Assembly: GCF_020042345.1 (NCBI RefSeq)
Contig: NZ_CP083387.1
Span: forward strand, 2,046,001 to 2,110,000
DNA from: Arachidicoccus terrestris
GTDB lineage: Bacteria; Bacteroidota; Bacteroidia; Chitinophagales; Chitinophagaceae
Direction of reading: 5' to 3'
DNA: 64,000 bases
Part shown: positions 45,249 to 53,526 of the stretch, piece by piece
How positions within the stretch are numbered: position 1 is the stretch's first letter
How the letters are laid out: the number at the start of each line of letters is the position of its first letter
The notes under the pieces: generated by a model
The model's database searches: none
Seen by the model: the letters and a program-made list of their open reading frames with translations, nothing else
What the model was told of the DNA's origin: nothing
Translations under genes and position numbers: made by a program

Positions 45249-45923
45249 ATGCAGCAAATAAAAGTCTCTGTAGATGCCGTTGTATTCGGGTATTTTGAAA
45301 AAAGTTCCCTCCACCTTTTATTGATCCGGAGAAATATTGAGCCCTTTAAAAATCAATGGGCTATTCCCGGAGGCCTTGTACAGGAAGACGAAGATATAGA
45401 TACGGCAGCGCTCAGAGAACTGGAAGAAGAAGCTGGAATACGGCCAGGATATCTGGAACAGTTATATACATTTGGGCAGGTACAAAGGGATCCAAGAGGC
45501 AGAGTGGTATCAGTTGCCTATTATGGTCTGGTCAACCCTTCTTACCATAAATTGAAAGCTGACACAGACGCCGCAGATGCACGTTGGTTTAGTATAGACA
45601 AGTTACCTATACTCGCCTTCGACCATCAGCACATTGTTGAACAAGCTTTAAACCGGCTAAGAAGCAAAATTAAATATGCACCTGTCGGCTTTAACCTGTT
45701 ACATGATGAATTCTCTTTTTCTGATTTGGAAGACCTCTATCAGACAATAATAGGCCAACCAATTGACCGCAGAAACTTCAGAAAAAAAATACTGAGTTTC
45801 GGGTTACTGGAGCAAACACCCAGATTTAGAAAAGAAGGAAGTGGCCGACCCGGGCGTCTATACACATTTAACCAACAAAAATACCAGGAGCTTACCGATA
45901 AGGGATTTTTCTTTGAAATATAA
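45249..45923 (+). CDS. NrtR-like transcriptional regulator (NUDIX domain + winged helix)
   Basis: 224 residues from the ATG at 45249 (MQQIKVSVDAVVFGYF), preferred over a start 13 codons upstream that lies inside the operator. Residues about 5-140 are a NUDIX fold with a complete Nudix box: second Gly of PGGL, Glu, then RELEEEAGI. Residues about 150-224 form the winged-helix domain of NrtR-like proteins (FNLLHDEFSFSDLEDLYQTI, RRNFRKKILSFGLLEQT, GRPGRLYTF). NrtR regulators repress NAD-biosynthesis or pentose genes and are released by ADP-ribose or related nucleotides. An intact Nudix box means it may also hydrolyse its effector. The next genes encode SPFH and NAD-kinase-like proteins, which fits a role in NAD(P) homeostasis. 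Confidence 0.88.
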   Translation: MQQIKVSVDAVVFGYFEKSSLHLLLIRRNIEPFKNQWAIPGGLVQEDEDIDTAALRELEEEAGIRPGYLEQLYTFGQVQRDPRGRVVSVAYYGLVNPSYHKLKADTDAADARWFSIDKLPILAFDHQHIVEQALNRLRSKIKYAPVGFNLLHDEFSFSDLEDLYQTIIGQPIDRRNFRKKILSFGLLEQTPRFRKEGSGRPGRLYTFNQQKYQELTDKGFFFEI

Positions 45924-45930
45924 ATAATTG

Positions 45931-45946
45931 ATTGTCAGATGACAAT
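45931..45946. terminator. Short dyad after the NUDIX regulator gene
   Basis: ATTGTCA-GA-TGACAAT begins 7 bp after the regulator stop. It may be a weak terminator or another binding site. The stem is short and AT-rich, so confidence is low. Confidence 0.3.
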
Positions 45947-45957
45947 AATATAATTGG

Positions 45958-46034
45958 ATAATTTACGTAAAAAACACGCAAATTATTTGGCCACATCCGG
46001 TCAACAACATATCTTTGTGTAACAAATACGCAAA
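45958..46034 (+). promoter_or_regulatory. SPFH/NADK promoter with operators B and C
   Basis: TTTG (45986-45989) and TATCTTTG (46010-46017), 20 bp apart, match the Bacteroidota -33/-7 promoter. Operator B (45958-45986) has 11-bp arms with one mismatch, ending on the -33 box: inner arms TTTACGT and ACGCAAA. Operator C (46014-46034), TTTGTGT, 7 bp, ACGCAAA, overlaps the -7 box and the expected start site. This is the geometry of repressor sites. Confidence 0.65.
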
Positions 46035-46107
46035 AAAAAGTACATTCATCATAAAAAGTAAACCAAGGTTATTTATACAGGAATTTATTTTTTTTTGCCC
46101 CAAATTA

Positions 46108-46130
46108 ATTTGCGTATAAAAAACACAAAT
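46108..46130. promoter_or_regulatory. Operator D in the SPFH leader
   Basis: ATTTGCGT (46108-46115), 7-bp AT spacer, ACACAAAT (46123-46130): the same dyad as sites A-C, with one mismatch pair, 23 bp before the SPFH start codon. Confidence 0.6.
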
Positions 46131-46153
46131 ATTCACTTAAAAAATGATCAATT

Positions 46154-47167
46154 ATGTTTGGTTTTAATCACATCCAGTTCGACGCCATGACGTATGTCAT
46201 CCACTACAAAAACGGCAGCGTCTCCAAAGAAGGAAGAGGCCTGTCATTTTTCTATTTTGCGCCCAAAAGCTCCATAGTAGCTATTCCAATGGGAAGCAAT
46301 GACCTACCCTTTATTTTCAATGAAAACACAGCCGATTATCAACAGGTTAAAATTCAGGGGCAAATCAGTTATAAGATTGTTGACCCAAGAGCTTTGGCAA
46401 ACATTTTAGATTTTACGGTAACGCCAGCAGGACAGTATAAAAAAAATGAAACCGAGAAGTTAAACCAGCGCATCATTAATATGGCGCAGACATCTACTTC
46501 TTCATTTATACATCAATTATCGCTAAAGAAAGCTATTCGTTCAGCTAAACAGATAGAAAATAATATCCGGGAAGGCCTTAAAGGCTCTGAAACGATACAG
46601 ATGATGGGGATAGAAATACTGGGAATCAATATAGTCGCCGTGCAGGCTACTCCCGAAATGGCCCGTGCGCTGGAAACTGAAACCCGTGAACGTTTGCAGC
46701 AACAGGCAGATGAAGCTATATATGAGCGTAGAAACTTCGCAGTAGAGCAAGAAAGAAAAATCAAAGAGTCAGAACTCAATACAGAGATTGCCGTAGAAGA
46801 AAAACATAAACAGATCTCCGAGAAGAAAATGGAAGCAGAGGTGCAACAAGCTGAGAATAGCCGGACATTAAGAGAAATGCAAATCGCTGCAGATATTGCT
46901 ATCGAGGCGCAAAGAAAACAACTGATCCAGCAAAAAGCAGAGAATGATCGAAAACAGGCAGACACCCAGGGCTATGTATTGGAATCTTCCCTGAAGCCTT
47001 ACAAAGAAATGGACTGGAAAATACTCAGTGCCCTTAATGGGAGACAAGATGCAAAAAATAATATCGCACTGGCTTTCCGGGAACTGGCAGAAAATGCGCA
47101 GAAAATCGGCAGCCTGAATATTAGTCCCGAACTCTTGCAGTCTATTCTTAAAAGTAAAAGCGAATAA
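46154..47167 (+). CDS. SPFH/Band-7 domain protein without a membrane segment
   Basis: 337 residues. Residues about 10-185 form an SPFH (stomatin/prohibitin/flotillin) domain: VSKEGRGLSFFYFAPKSSIVAIP, VKIQGQISYKIVDPRALANIL, and MMGIEILGINIVAVQATPEMARALE at its end. Residues about 185-275 are charged heptad-like coiled coil (ERRNFAVEQERKIKESELNT, EAQRKQLIQQKAENDRKQ), followed by a small C-terminal domain. Unlike most SPFH proteins there is no N-terminal transmembrane helix, so membrane contact would have to be indirect or through oligomers. The gene is first in an operon with the NAD-kinase-like gene (15 bp gap) and is controlled by the promoter carrying operators B-D. Confidence 0.85.
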   Translation: MFGFNHIQFDAMTYVIHYKNGSVSKEGRGLSFFYFAPKSSIVAIPMGSNDLPFIFNENTADYQQVKIQGQISYKIVDPRALANILDFTVTPAGQYKKNETEKLNQRIINMAQTSTSSFIHQLSLKKAIRSAKQIENNIREGLKGSETIQMMGIEILGINIVAVQATPEMARALETETRERLQQQADEAIYERRNFAVEQERKIKESELNTEIAVEEKHKQISEKKMEAEVQQAENSRTLREMQIAADIAIEAQRKQLIQQKAENDRKQADTQGYVLESSLKPYKEMDWKILSALNGRQDAKNNIALAFRELAENAQKIGSLNISPELLQSILKSKSE

Positions 47168-47182
47168 CCCTACATAATCTCC

Positions 47183-48115
47183 ATGAAAATAGAATACGCA
47201 ATACTGGTAAAAAATAAGACCAGATTAGAAGTTCTGATTGAAAAATTCAATACAAAGGACCAAGCCAGGTTTTATATTGAACATGCCGGCGGCAACTTCA
47301 CAGAATATGAAAAAGAACATGAGCAGTTCCATCACTGTTTCCGGGAAGTTCAGCTGCAGTTATCCAGGCTGATCAAAAACAAAATCATCGACAGGGAGTT
47401 TCTTCCCTCTTATATTTTCGCCGAGAACAATCTTATTGTTGTAGTTGGTCAGGATGGATTAGTGGCCAATGTCGCCAAATATTCAAAAGGACTGCCAATC
47501 ATCGCCGTCAATCCAGATGCGCAGCGATATGATGGCATTCTGCTTCCCTGCAACTCAAAAAACTTTATGCAGGCAGTAGCATCCGTATTGCAGGATAATT
47601 ATGAAAGCAAGATTATGAGGTTCGCGGAAGTCAGGCTTAATGACGGACAGTCCCTGCTAGCGGTTAATGATTTATTCATTGGTATTTCCTCGCATGTTTC
47701 GGCTCGATACAAGATCCGATTGGGCAGCCGGGAAGAAATGCATTCCTCAAGTGGTATTATTGTGGCGACAAAAACAGGAAGCACAGGGTGGTTAAGTTCG
47801 ATTTTCAATATGGCGTCGGGTTTATTAAAAGCAAAAGATGTCCATTATCCTGTCTTTCGGGAAGACGACCTTTTTTTCGTGGTTCGTGAACCTTATAAAA
47901 GTCGGAGCACCCAGACGGGTATCTGTGGGGGGAGATTGAAAAAAGGAGAAAAGATTTTTGTCGAATCTATGATGCCGTCAAAGGGGTTGATATTTAGTGA
48001 CGGAATTGAGCAGGATTTTTTACAATTCAATAGCGGTGCTATTGCTGAGATCGGTCTGTCAGAACAAACAGCTCAACTGGTCACAGGGCCTTCCCGCCGG
48101 AAAAATAAAAATTAA
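47183..48115 (+). CDS. NAD-kinase-like protein
   Basis: 310 residues. The NAD kinase motifs are recognisable in order: VVVGQDGLVANVAKY in place of GGDGT (the catalytic Asp is kept, one Gly is Gln), IIAVNPDAQRYDGI, SLLAVNDLFIG for the NE/D motif, SSGIIVATKTGSTGW for the nucleotide-binding DGLIVSTPTGSTAY block, and GLIFSDGIEQDF near the end. The N-terminal 100 residues (KTRLEVLIEKFNTKDQ, EYEKEHEQFHHCF) differ from housekeeping NadK. It is probably a divergent, specialised NAD(H) kinase or a related sensor; catalytic activity is not certain. It is translated 15 bp after the SPFH gene and followed by a strong terminator. Confidence 0.8.
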   Translation: MKIEYAILVKNKTRLEVLIEKFNTKDQARFYIEHAGGNFTEYEKEHEQFHHCFREVQLQLSRLIKNKIIDREFLPSYIFAENNLIVVVGQDGLVANVAKYSKGLPIIAVNPDAQRYDGILLPCNSKNFMQAVASVLQDNYESKIMRFAEVRLNDGQSLLAVNDLFIGISSHVSARYKIRLGSREEMHSSSGIIVATKTGSTGWLSSIFNMASGLLKAKDVHYPVFREDDLFFVVREPYKSRSTQTGICGGRLKKGEKIFVESMMPSKGLIFSDGIEQDFLQFNSGAIAEIGLSEQTAQLVTGPSRRKNKN

Positions 48116-48164
48116 CAGGAGTGTTCTCAAATATCCCATTGAGAATATTTGGGAACACTCCTGT
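48115..48164. terminator. Bidirectional terminator between the NADK-like and second SPFH genes
   Basis: A 20-bp stem (48115-48134 with 48145-48164, one GT pair) and a 10-nt loop start at the NADK-like stop codon and end 16 bp before the convergent SPFH stop. It serves both convergent transcripts. Confidence 0.8.
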
Positions 48165-48179
48165 TTGACTGCCAGTCAC

Positions 48180-49277
48180 CTATTTTACAAAGATATCTTT
48201 TAGTTGACCAATGATATTACTATTTCCGGAAAGAGAAATAGCACCTATCTTATCAGCGATCCTTTCAATATATTCCATCTCTTTCAATTTCCAGAGCATA
48301 GTATTCTCCTCCATCATTTTTGCCGTATTGAGCATGCTTCTGGTAGAAGCGGTTTCTTCCCTTCGCATAATAATCTTGGCCTGGGCTTTTTTCTCTGCAA
48401 TCAGCACCTGGTTCATGATTTCCTTCATCTCACCGGTAAGAATAACATCTCTGATACCAGCGTCGATAATTTGCACGCCCAGGGAAGTTGCTTTTTCGGA
48501 CAAAAGGCCAGTCATTGCAGTGCCGACTTCGCTTTTTCTGATCAAAAGTTCATCCAGGGTCATCGCGCCCACAAACTCCCTCAAGGCCAGTTGAACAAGG
48601 ATATATAATTGCTTATCATATTCTTTGTTTTCAATGACAGCTTTCATGATGTCCACGACTTCATACCGGATATAGAAATTAATTCTAAGGCTGGCCTTGT
48701 CCCTGGAGAGCAATTCCTGACCGGAAACCTCCATTTGCTGAATTCTCGTATCCACCATCTTAACCTCCATTGAAATAGCATTATTCCAATAATAGTATGT
48801 TCCGGCGTCCAATATAGTTGATAATTTACCATCAAGGAACAACATCCCTTTATGCTGGTTAGCCACAGTAAGTTTTCTGACATAGCTTTTTAGCTTCACA
48901 TTTTCCAAAACCGCGCTATTAATGGTAGCCTCAATAGTTACCTTCGAAAAATCAACCCTTTCAAAGGCCCGATCCAACTGCCCTTTCCAATAGGCATATT
49001 GGCCCGCAGTCAGTACGGCCTGAAAAATTCCCTTCTCAAAAAGCAATACCAGTTCTCCGTCCTTTACATCGATTACATCTACCATAGCGGCCAGTGTCTC
49101 ATTTCTAAGTAGTAGATCTAACGTTATAACAGAACTTTTTACTTCTGCTGTTTTTGTTAAGAGTTCAATCTTTCTGGTGCTCCAAACCCAATAGACTCCT
49201 TCCCGTAAAATTTTAACCAGTTCTTTACCCTTAAAGAGCAACCCGATCTGGTAAGAAGCAACATTTACTTTTTTCAT
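48180..49277 (-). CDS. Slipin-like SPFH/Band-7 protein
   Basis: 365 residues. An N-terminal region (about 1-125; SYQIGLLFKGKELVKILREGVYW) and a second similar repeat (VANQHKGMLFLDGKLSTILDAGTYYYW) precede the SPFH core (about 160-310: VDTRIQQMEVSGQELLSRDKASLRINF, LQLALREFVGAMTLDELL-like and VQIIDAGIRDVILTGEMKEIMNQVL), then a short helical tail. It resembles bacterial slipins but, like its neighbour, lacks a transmembrane hairpin. It is convergent with the SPFH/NADK operon, separated only by a shared terminator. I see no copy of the NrtR-like operator before its start, so co-regulation is not shown. Confidence 0.85.
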   Translation of the reverse strand: MKKVNVASYQIGLLFKGKELVKILREGVYWVWSTRKIELLTKTAEVKSSVITLDLLLRNETLAAMVDVIDVKDGELVLLFEKGIFQAVLTAGQYAYWKGQLDRAFERVDFSKVTIEATINSAVLENVKLKSYVRKLTVANQHKGMLFLDGKLSTILDAGTYYYWNNAISMEVKMVDTRIQQMEVSGQELLSRDKASLRINFYIRYEVVDIMKAVIENKEYDKQLYILVQLALREFVGAMTLDELLIRKSEVGTAMTGLLSEKATSLGVQIIDAGIRDVILTGEMKEIMNQVLIAEKKAQAKIIMRREETASTRSMLNTAKMMEENTMLWKLKEMEYIERIADKIGAISLSGNSNIIGQLKDIFVK

Positions 49278-49679
49278 AATATCAGTTTTAAAGCGTTACG
49301 TTCTTTGTTTTTAAATTACTAAAAGTCGCAGTGATCTACGTCTGCCTTCAGCGGAAGCCCATTGTCATAAAAAGTATTTTCCTGTGATAATCAGTTGTCA
49401 GGTAGCATCTAAATCATTGACCGGTCTCTTGTTTAAAAGCGGCTTATGCGATCGGCTTTTCTCTAAAAACCTTTGCAAAATCTCTGTTAAACCATGGCCT
49501 TCGGTTTGATCCAGCTTTTATCCTTGCGTTCCTGATTCCCTCAAAAAAAAGAACATTCTATAAAAAACTGACTTGCAAAGCAGTGAGCAAACGGTTGTAT
49601 TAACAACGCCGAAACGCCACGACTTTCAGCACCTTTCGAAGGCATTTTTGAAAAGAATGCCTGGAACTTTGTGGTGGAT

Positions 49680-49800
49680 ATCAGTATACCCTAATTGCTA
49701 CATCTGAATGTAGTGCTCAACCACTGAGCAGCACCACAGAGCGATGCAGGGAGTCGAACCCTTTTGCGAAGACTTTGGTAGCCTACAAACCGTCCCGGAA
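49680..49800 (-). other. tRNA-like debris in a non-coding region
   Basis: The gap 49278-50077 (800 bp) has no supported gene. On the minus strand, 49690-49738 contains a D-arm-like GCTCAGTGGTTGAGC and a CTACAT/ATGTAG hairpin between TGTGGTG and CACCACA (possible acceptor halves). 49743-49762 contains a T-arm-like GGGTTCGACTCCC. Loop lengths are wrong for a working tRNA and no full cloverleaf can be drawn, so I regard it as degraded tRNA-related sequence or chance. Confidence 0.25.
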
Positions 49801-50077
49801 GCTGGATAGTACTGTCATAATGTATCTCAACAAAGTGTACTACATCAGTGTTTATCTTTTTTAACGAAACACACAACTCGTCTTGCCGGCGACACCACAA
49901 AGATGGCTGCCATACTACGCGGTGTACTTGCGCAGTTCAAAGAAATGATTAGTTATTTTCTAGACGAATAATAATCAATGCGTTATAAACCGCACATTCT
50001 TCAGAATTACTAAAAACCTTTTCATTACGCAACACTTCTGCGCAGAATTTCTTTACTTTTACCCAAAATATCCTGAT

Positions 50078-51115
50078 ATGTCTCTAAATAAGCTTGCACT
50101 GATCAGATACAAGGCTATTGATGATTGTTTGCGCAATAAGATGCGCAAATGGACGCTGGAGGATCTCATTGAAAAAGTCTCAGATGTATTGTATGAGAGG
50201 GAAGGAATTGAAAACGGTGTGAGTAAGCGTACCATTCAGGGAGACATTCAACTGATGCGCAGTGATAAACTGGGGTATAATGCCCCCATCGAAGTCGCTG
50301 AACGAAAATACTATTTTTATGCAGATGACAACTACAGTATCACAAATGCCCCCATGAGTGACACTGACGTCGAAAGGCTAAAGGAAGTCATTGACCTGTT
50401 AAAGCAATTCAATGCCTTTCAGTATCTGGATGATATGAGCGAAATGATCGCCCGGTTAGAAAACAATTTATACAAATCCACCTATCAAACTAACAATTAC
50501 ATTCAGTTTGAAGGAAATGCGCTACTAAAAGGACTACATTTTATCTCTCCGCTTTATCAGTATATCCGGCAACATAAGCCACTTAGCATTAATTACCAGT
50601 CTTTCAAAGCCCGATCAGCGCATTGGGCAATCTATCATCCCTACCTCCTGAAAGAGTTTCGAAACAGGTGGTTCCTAATCTGTTCCACTCAGAAAGGCGA
50701 CCAGCTCCTGAATCTGGCACTGGACCGGATGATTTCAGTAGAAGAAGCTAAGGATATGGCATTCTTACCTTATGATGGTGTAGATTTCGACAGATACTTT
50801 GATGACTTAATAGGCGTGACAAAAGGTAAAACCGACAGGGCACATAAAGTCGTCCTTAAAGTAAATAGGAAAAATGCGCCATATGTCATTACCAAACCTC
50901 TTCACGCTTCTCAACAAATTCTACATGAGGATGAAACGGGCGTTACGATTCGCATAGATGTGGTGCTCAATTTTGAGCTGGAAAAAGAGATACTTGCTTT
51001 TGGTGATTTCATGCAAGTCATCTCACCGAGGTTGTTGAAGTCCAGAATTGAAAAAAGGTTAAAGGCTGCCATGTCCCTGTACCTAAATGATGGCCCGGAA
51101 AGAATGGAGGGATAA
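50078..51115 (+). CDS. WYL-domain transcriptional regulator
   Basis: 345 residues. The N-terminal winged helix (about 1-75; RYKAIDDCLRNKMRKWTLEDLIEKV, VSKRTIQGDIQLMRSD) is followed by a linker and a WYL domain (about 155-240; KPLSINYQSFKARSAHWAIYHP, FRNRWFLICSTQKG in the WYL position) and the C-terminal extension WCX (about 255-335, ending RLLKSRIEKRLKAAM). WYL proteins sense nucleic acids or nucleotides and often control DNA-repair or defence genes, although no complete defence system is adjacent. It stands alone: the gene upstream runs in the opposite direction and the next gene is 267 bp downstream. Confidence 0.88.
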   Translation: MSLNKLALIRYKAIDDCLRNKMRKWTLEDLIEKVSDVLYEREGIENGVSKRTIQGDIQLMRSDKLGYNAPIEVAERKYYFYADDNYSITNAPMSDTDVERLKEVIDLLKQFNAFQYLDDMSEMIARLENNLYKSTYQTNNYIQFEGNALLKGLHFISPLYQYIRQHKPLSINYQSFKARSAHWAIYHPYLLKEFRNRWFLICSTQKGDQLLNLALDRMISVEEAKDMAFLPYDGVDFDRYFDDLIGVTKGKTDRAHKVVLKVNRKNAPYVITKPLHASQQILHEDETGVTIRIDVVLNFELEKEILAFGDFMQVISPRLLKSRIEKRLKAAMSLYLNDGPERMEG

Positions 51116-51382
51116 CCAAACAGTAAGGAGTTCCTGCATATCTGTCAGCTCCGTCTTTAAAAGCTCAGACTCACTGAGACCTCAGGTGCTTCAAAGTGAG
51201 CTGCCTACCAGAATACCATCTCTCCCTATGCTTGAACGGCAATTAAAGAAATTATCTTAAATTCACTGTGCGTTTTTACACTAATTATTTTCTATGACAC
51301 GTGGTTTGCTTGTGCCGGACCAGAGAAATTTCGATGACAGGATAGCATAGTTCGATAGGAGCTGCCACACAAAATCTAATCT

Positions 51383-52114
51383 ATGTCAGAACAAAAATTA
51401 AAAACCCAGATTAAACTCCTCACGATTAGCCTGGTTGTAATCAGCGTCGCATTTGGCGCACTTTTCGTTTGGCTCTATGCTAAAACACAGAAAATGAGTC
51501 CCGATGAAATAACAGTAAAAAAACTCAATCTGATTGGAGAAGACGGCACCCTCAGAATGGTGCTTAGTAATGAAACAAGGCAAAATTCCGGCGTAATTGA
51601 CGGAAAACAACTTCCACCAAGGGAACGACCGGCCGGAATGATATTTTTTGACAATAACGGGAATGAATGTGGTGGTTTAGTATTTCAAGAAGCCCGCCAA
51701 GGTGAGACAATAAACAAGATGATGTCATTCACCATGGATAATTACCGAAACGATCAGGTTCTGCAGTTGATTAATGATGAAACCTATAAGAATGGTCATG
51801 CCAGGGTACGACGTGGTATGGCCATTAATGAATACCCTGTCGGAAGAAACTTATTAGCCTTTGCCAAAAATCTCGAGAATATCCGTTTAATAAAAGATAC
51901 AGCTGCCCGGCAAAGAGCACTCGACTCATTAAGGCAAAAAGACGGCCCCAGAAGGAGGCTTTTTATTGGCAGGACCAACGAAAATCAGTCTGGCATCTTC
52001 CTATTTGACAATGACGGAAGGCCTAGAATGCAGATTTTTGTAGACTCTGTCGGCGCCCCTCAAATTCTTGCTATTGACACAGCCGGTAAAAGTAGGAAAA
52101 TGATAGATGTTTAA
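51383..52114 (+). CDS. Single-pass membrane protein of unknown function
   Basis: 243 residues. One helix at about 10-32 (IKLLTISLVVISVAFGALFVWLYA) follows a short basic cytoplasmic end; the rest would be periplasmic. The outer part begins with a heptad-like linker (TVKKLNLIGEDGTLRMVLSN) and has two similar short motifs, GMIFFDNNGNECGGLVF and GIFLFDNDGRPRMQIFVD, which suggest a duplicated beta-rich unit. I do not recognise a named family; similar proteins with a DNxGxxxxG pattern are usually annotated hypothetical. A 34-bp palindrome 29 bp downstream may be its terminator. Confidence 0.7.
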   Translation: MSEQKLKTQIKLLTISLVVISVAFGALFVWLYAKTQKMSPDEITVKKLNLIGEDGTLRMVLSNETRQNSGVIDGKQLPPRERPAGMIFFDNNGNECGGLVFQEARQGETINKMMSFTMDNYRNDQVLQLINDETYKNGHARVRRGMAINEYPVGRNLLAFAKNLENIRLIKDTAARQRALDSLRQKDGPRRRLFIGRTNENQSGIFLFDNDGRPRMQIFVDSVGAPQILAIDTAGKSRKMIDV

Positions 52115-52142
52115 TTATAGCAATTGATTAAAATGCAAGAGT

Positions 52143-52176
52143 GTATCCTTGCTTGACAATTGTCAAGCAAGGATAC
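52143..52176. terminator. 34-bp perfect palindrome after the membrane protein gene
   Basis: Two 17-base halves (GTATCCTTGCTTGACAA and its exact complement) meet without a loop. It lies 29 bp after a stop codon and probably works as a terminator on either strand. The remaining bases to 52433 contain no gene that I can support. Confidence 0.6.
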
Positions 52177-52433
52177 GACAGGTTCACTCAAAAATTCAAA
52201 CCGGCCAATGCAATGATAACCTTAATTCAACCAGCATTTCCATAATACTGTCTTTTGGAATCTAGCCTTAGACAAAATAGTACCTATCTCATGGCAGATG
52301 AATCGTATTGGAGAATTCAGAGCGGTTATCTAATCATTGCCTGGGATACATGCGCTTTAAAAGGGCCAGCCTTCTATGCCAATTAGTAAACTACCCATTC
52401 AAATACGCTGGCTAGAAACACTAAAGCTCAATT

Positions 52434-52887
52434 TCATTTTTCTACATCACCCATCTTTTCACCATCTGGTTTTACAAGATACCATTCAGCGCCAAAGTCG
52501 TCTTTATCCTGCCCTTCGACGTCACCCGCTTTTTTATCATCTTCATAATAATATAGTGGATGACTGTTATAGGTCACCTGCAATGAGCCATCATTTCTCT
52601 TAATGGTACCGAGCAATGATGATTGGACACCTTCGCCGGCGGTAATATTTTCGTTACTAGTCAGCACTGGTGGCCATGTCACGGCACAGGCATCATAACA
52701 ACTACTTGTTACCGACGAATCTTTTAAGAACAAGTATACGCTTTTACCCTGTCCGTCAACCAGAAACTGGCCAAATGGATCCTGCTCTCTCAGATTAATC
52801 TGAACCGCCCCATTCTGGGCCTGTGAAACATGCATGAAAATCAAGGCAAAAAAAGATTGAAATACAACTGGATTTAAACAATTTCAT
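52434..52887 (-). pseudogene. Secreted-repeat (Lipoprotein_15/COG4315-like) protein, frame broken at an A7 run
   Basis: The mature part (about 125 residues) has the two repeats typical of this family: DPFGQFLVDGQGKSVYLFLKD with CYDACAVTWPPVL, and NSHPLYYYEDDKKAGDVEGQ with FGAEWYLVKPDG. Its own frame lacks a proper start: upstream it meets a stop at about 52886. A signal peptide (MKLFKSSCISIFF) starts from ATG 52887 in another frame. Removing one base from the A7 run at 52848-52854 joins the two, giving MKLFKSSCISIFFALIFMHV, then SQAQNG, an ideal export signal. So the gene is frameshifted, phase-variable, or carries a homopolymer sequencing error. Function in the family is unknown; members are small secreted proteins. 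Confidence 0.75.
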
Positions 52888-53383
52888 GTTATTTGACATT
52901 TATAGGTTTTTTAAATAATGAAGCCTATAATTAGAATCATTTTACAATGAAAATTGTTCAAAATTGTTTGTTAAGCAAAGTGTCTGATAAGAGAAATGTA
53001 ATAAACCTGATTTTCTATGATTCATTGTGTCACAAAACATATCAGTTCAACATAAAACACTTTCAACCTATGACACAGTACAATTAAGAACTAATACTTG
53101 TCAAAATCGGAGAAAAACTACGCAAATCCATAACAACATTCCCTGTTTTGGGAAAATTAGAACCGCCCTTCTATACTCATCGGCTACATGAAATTACTCA
53201 CGTATCTATTGAGTCCACATATCGCTACGTTAGATAATTACAACGAAAATAATACCGCAAGATACTCAACCCAGCACAAGCCGTTTTGATTCAACTATAT
53301 AGAGCGTTACTCATTTGAGAAGTTTTCGTTATCGAATAAATCGTCTATAATAACAAAAGAACTGTAGCTTAATCTCTCCATAC

Positions 53384-53412
53384 TTGGCACAAAGTTTTCG
53401 TTGAATTATACA
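53384..53412 (+). promoter_or_regulatory. Possible promoter of the TPP riboswitch
   Basis: TTGGCA (53384-53389) and TATACA (53407-53412) are separated by 17 bp, just before the aptamer. This is an E. coli-like pattern rather than the Bacteroidota consensus, so its use in this host is uncertain. The bases 52888-53383 before it are AT-rich and hold no recognisable gene. Confidence 0.35.
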
Positions 53413-53413
53413 G

Positions 53414-53515
53414 AGCTTTTTACCGGGGTGTGTAAAACCGAAATTTAAGGATGGACGTTATTCACTGAGATAAGACCCGTTGAACCTGAAGCAGACAATA
53501 CTGACGAAGGAAGCT
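53414..53515 (+). ncRNA. TPP (thiamine pyrophosphate) riboswitch aptamer with no thi gene behind it
   Basis: The THI-box is well preserved: P1 from AGCTT (53414-53418) and AAGCT (53511-53515), P2 from CGGGGT and ACCCG, the CTGAGATAAGACCCG block, and the TTGAACCTGAAGCAGACAAT, then ACTGACGAAGG pyrophosphate-binding arm (CAG/CTG helix P5, CCT/AGG helix P4). It binds TPP and normally controls thiamine synthesis or transport genes. Here it is followed by a hairpin terminator at 53527-53549 and no plus-strand gene: the next gene is convergent, and there is no plus-strand coding sequence up to the IS region. It may be an orphan left by deletion, or a source of antisense or small RNA. Confidence 0.9.
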
Positions 53516-53526
53516 AAGAGACTCTG

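Noticed and set aside
49691-49900. 69-codon minus-strand open frame
   Set aside because: It has no protein-like pattern and overlaps the tRNA-like debris; considered chance.
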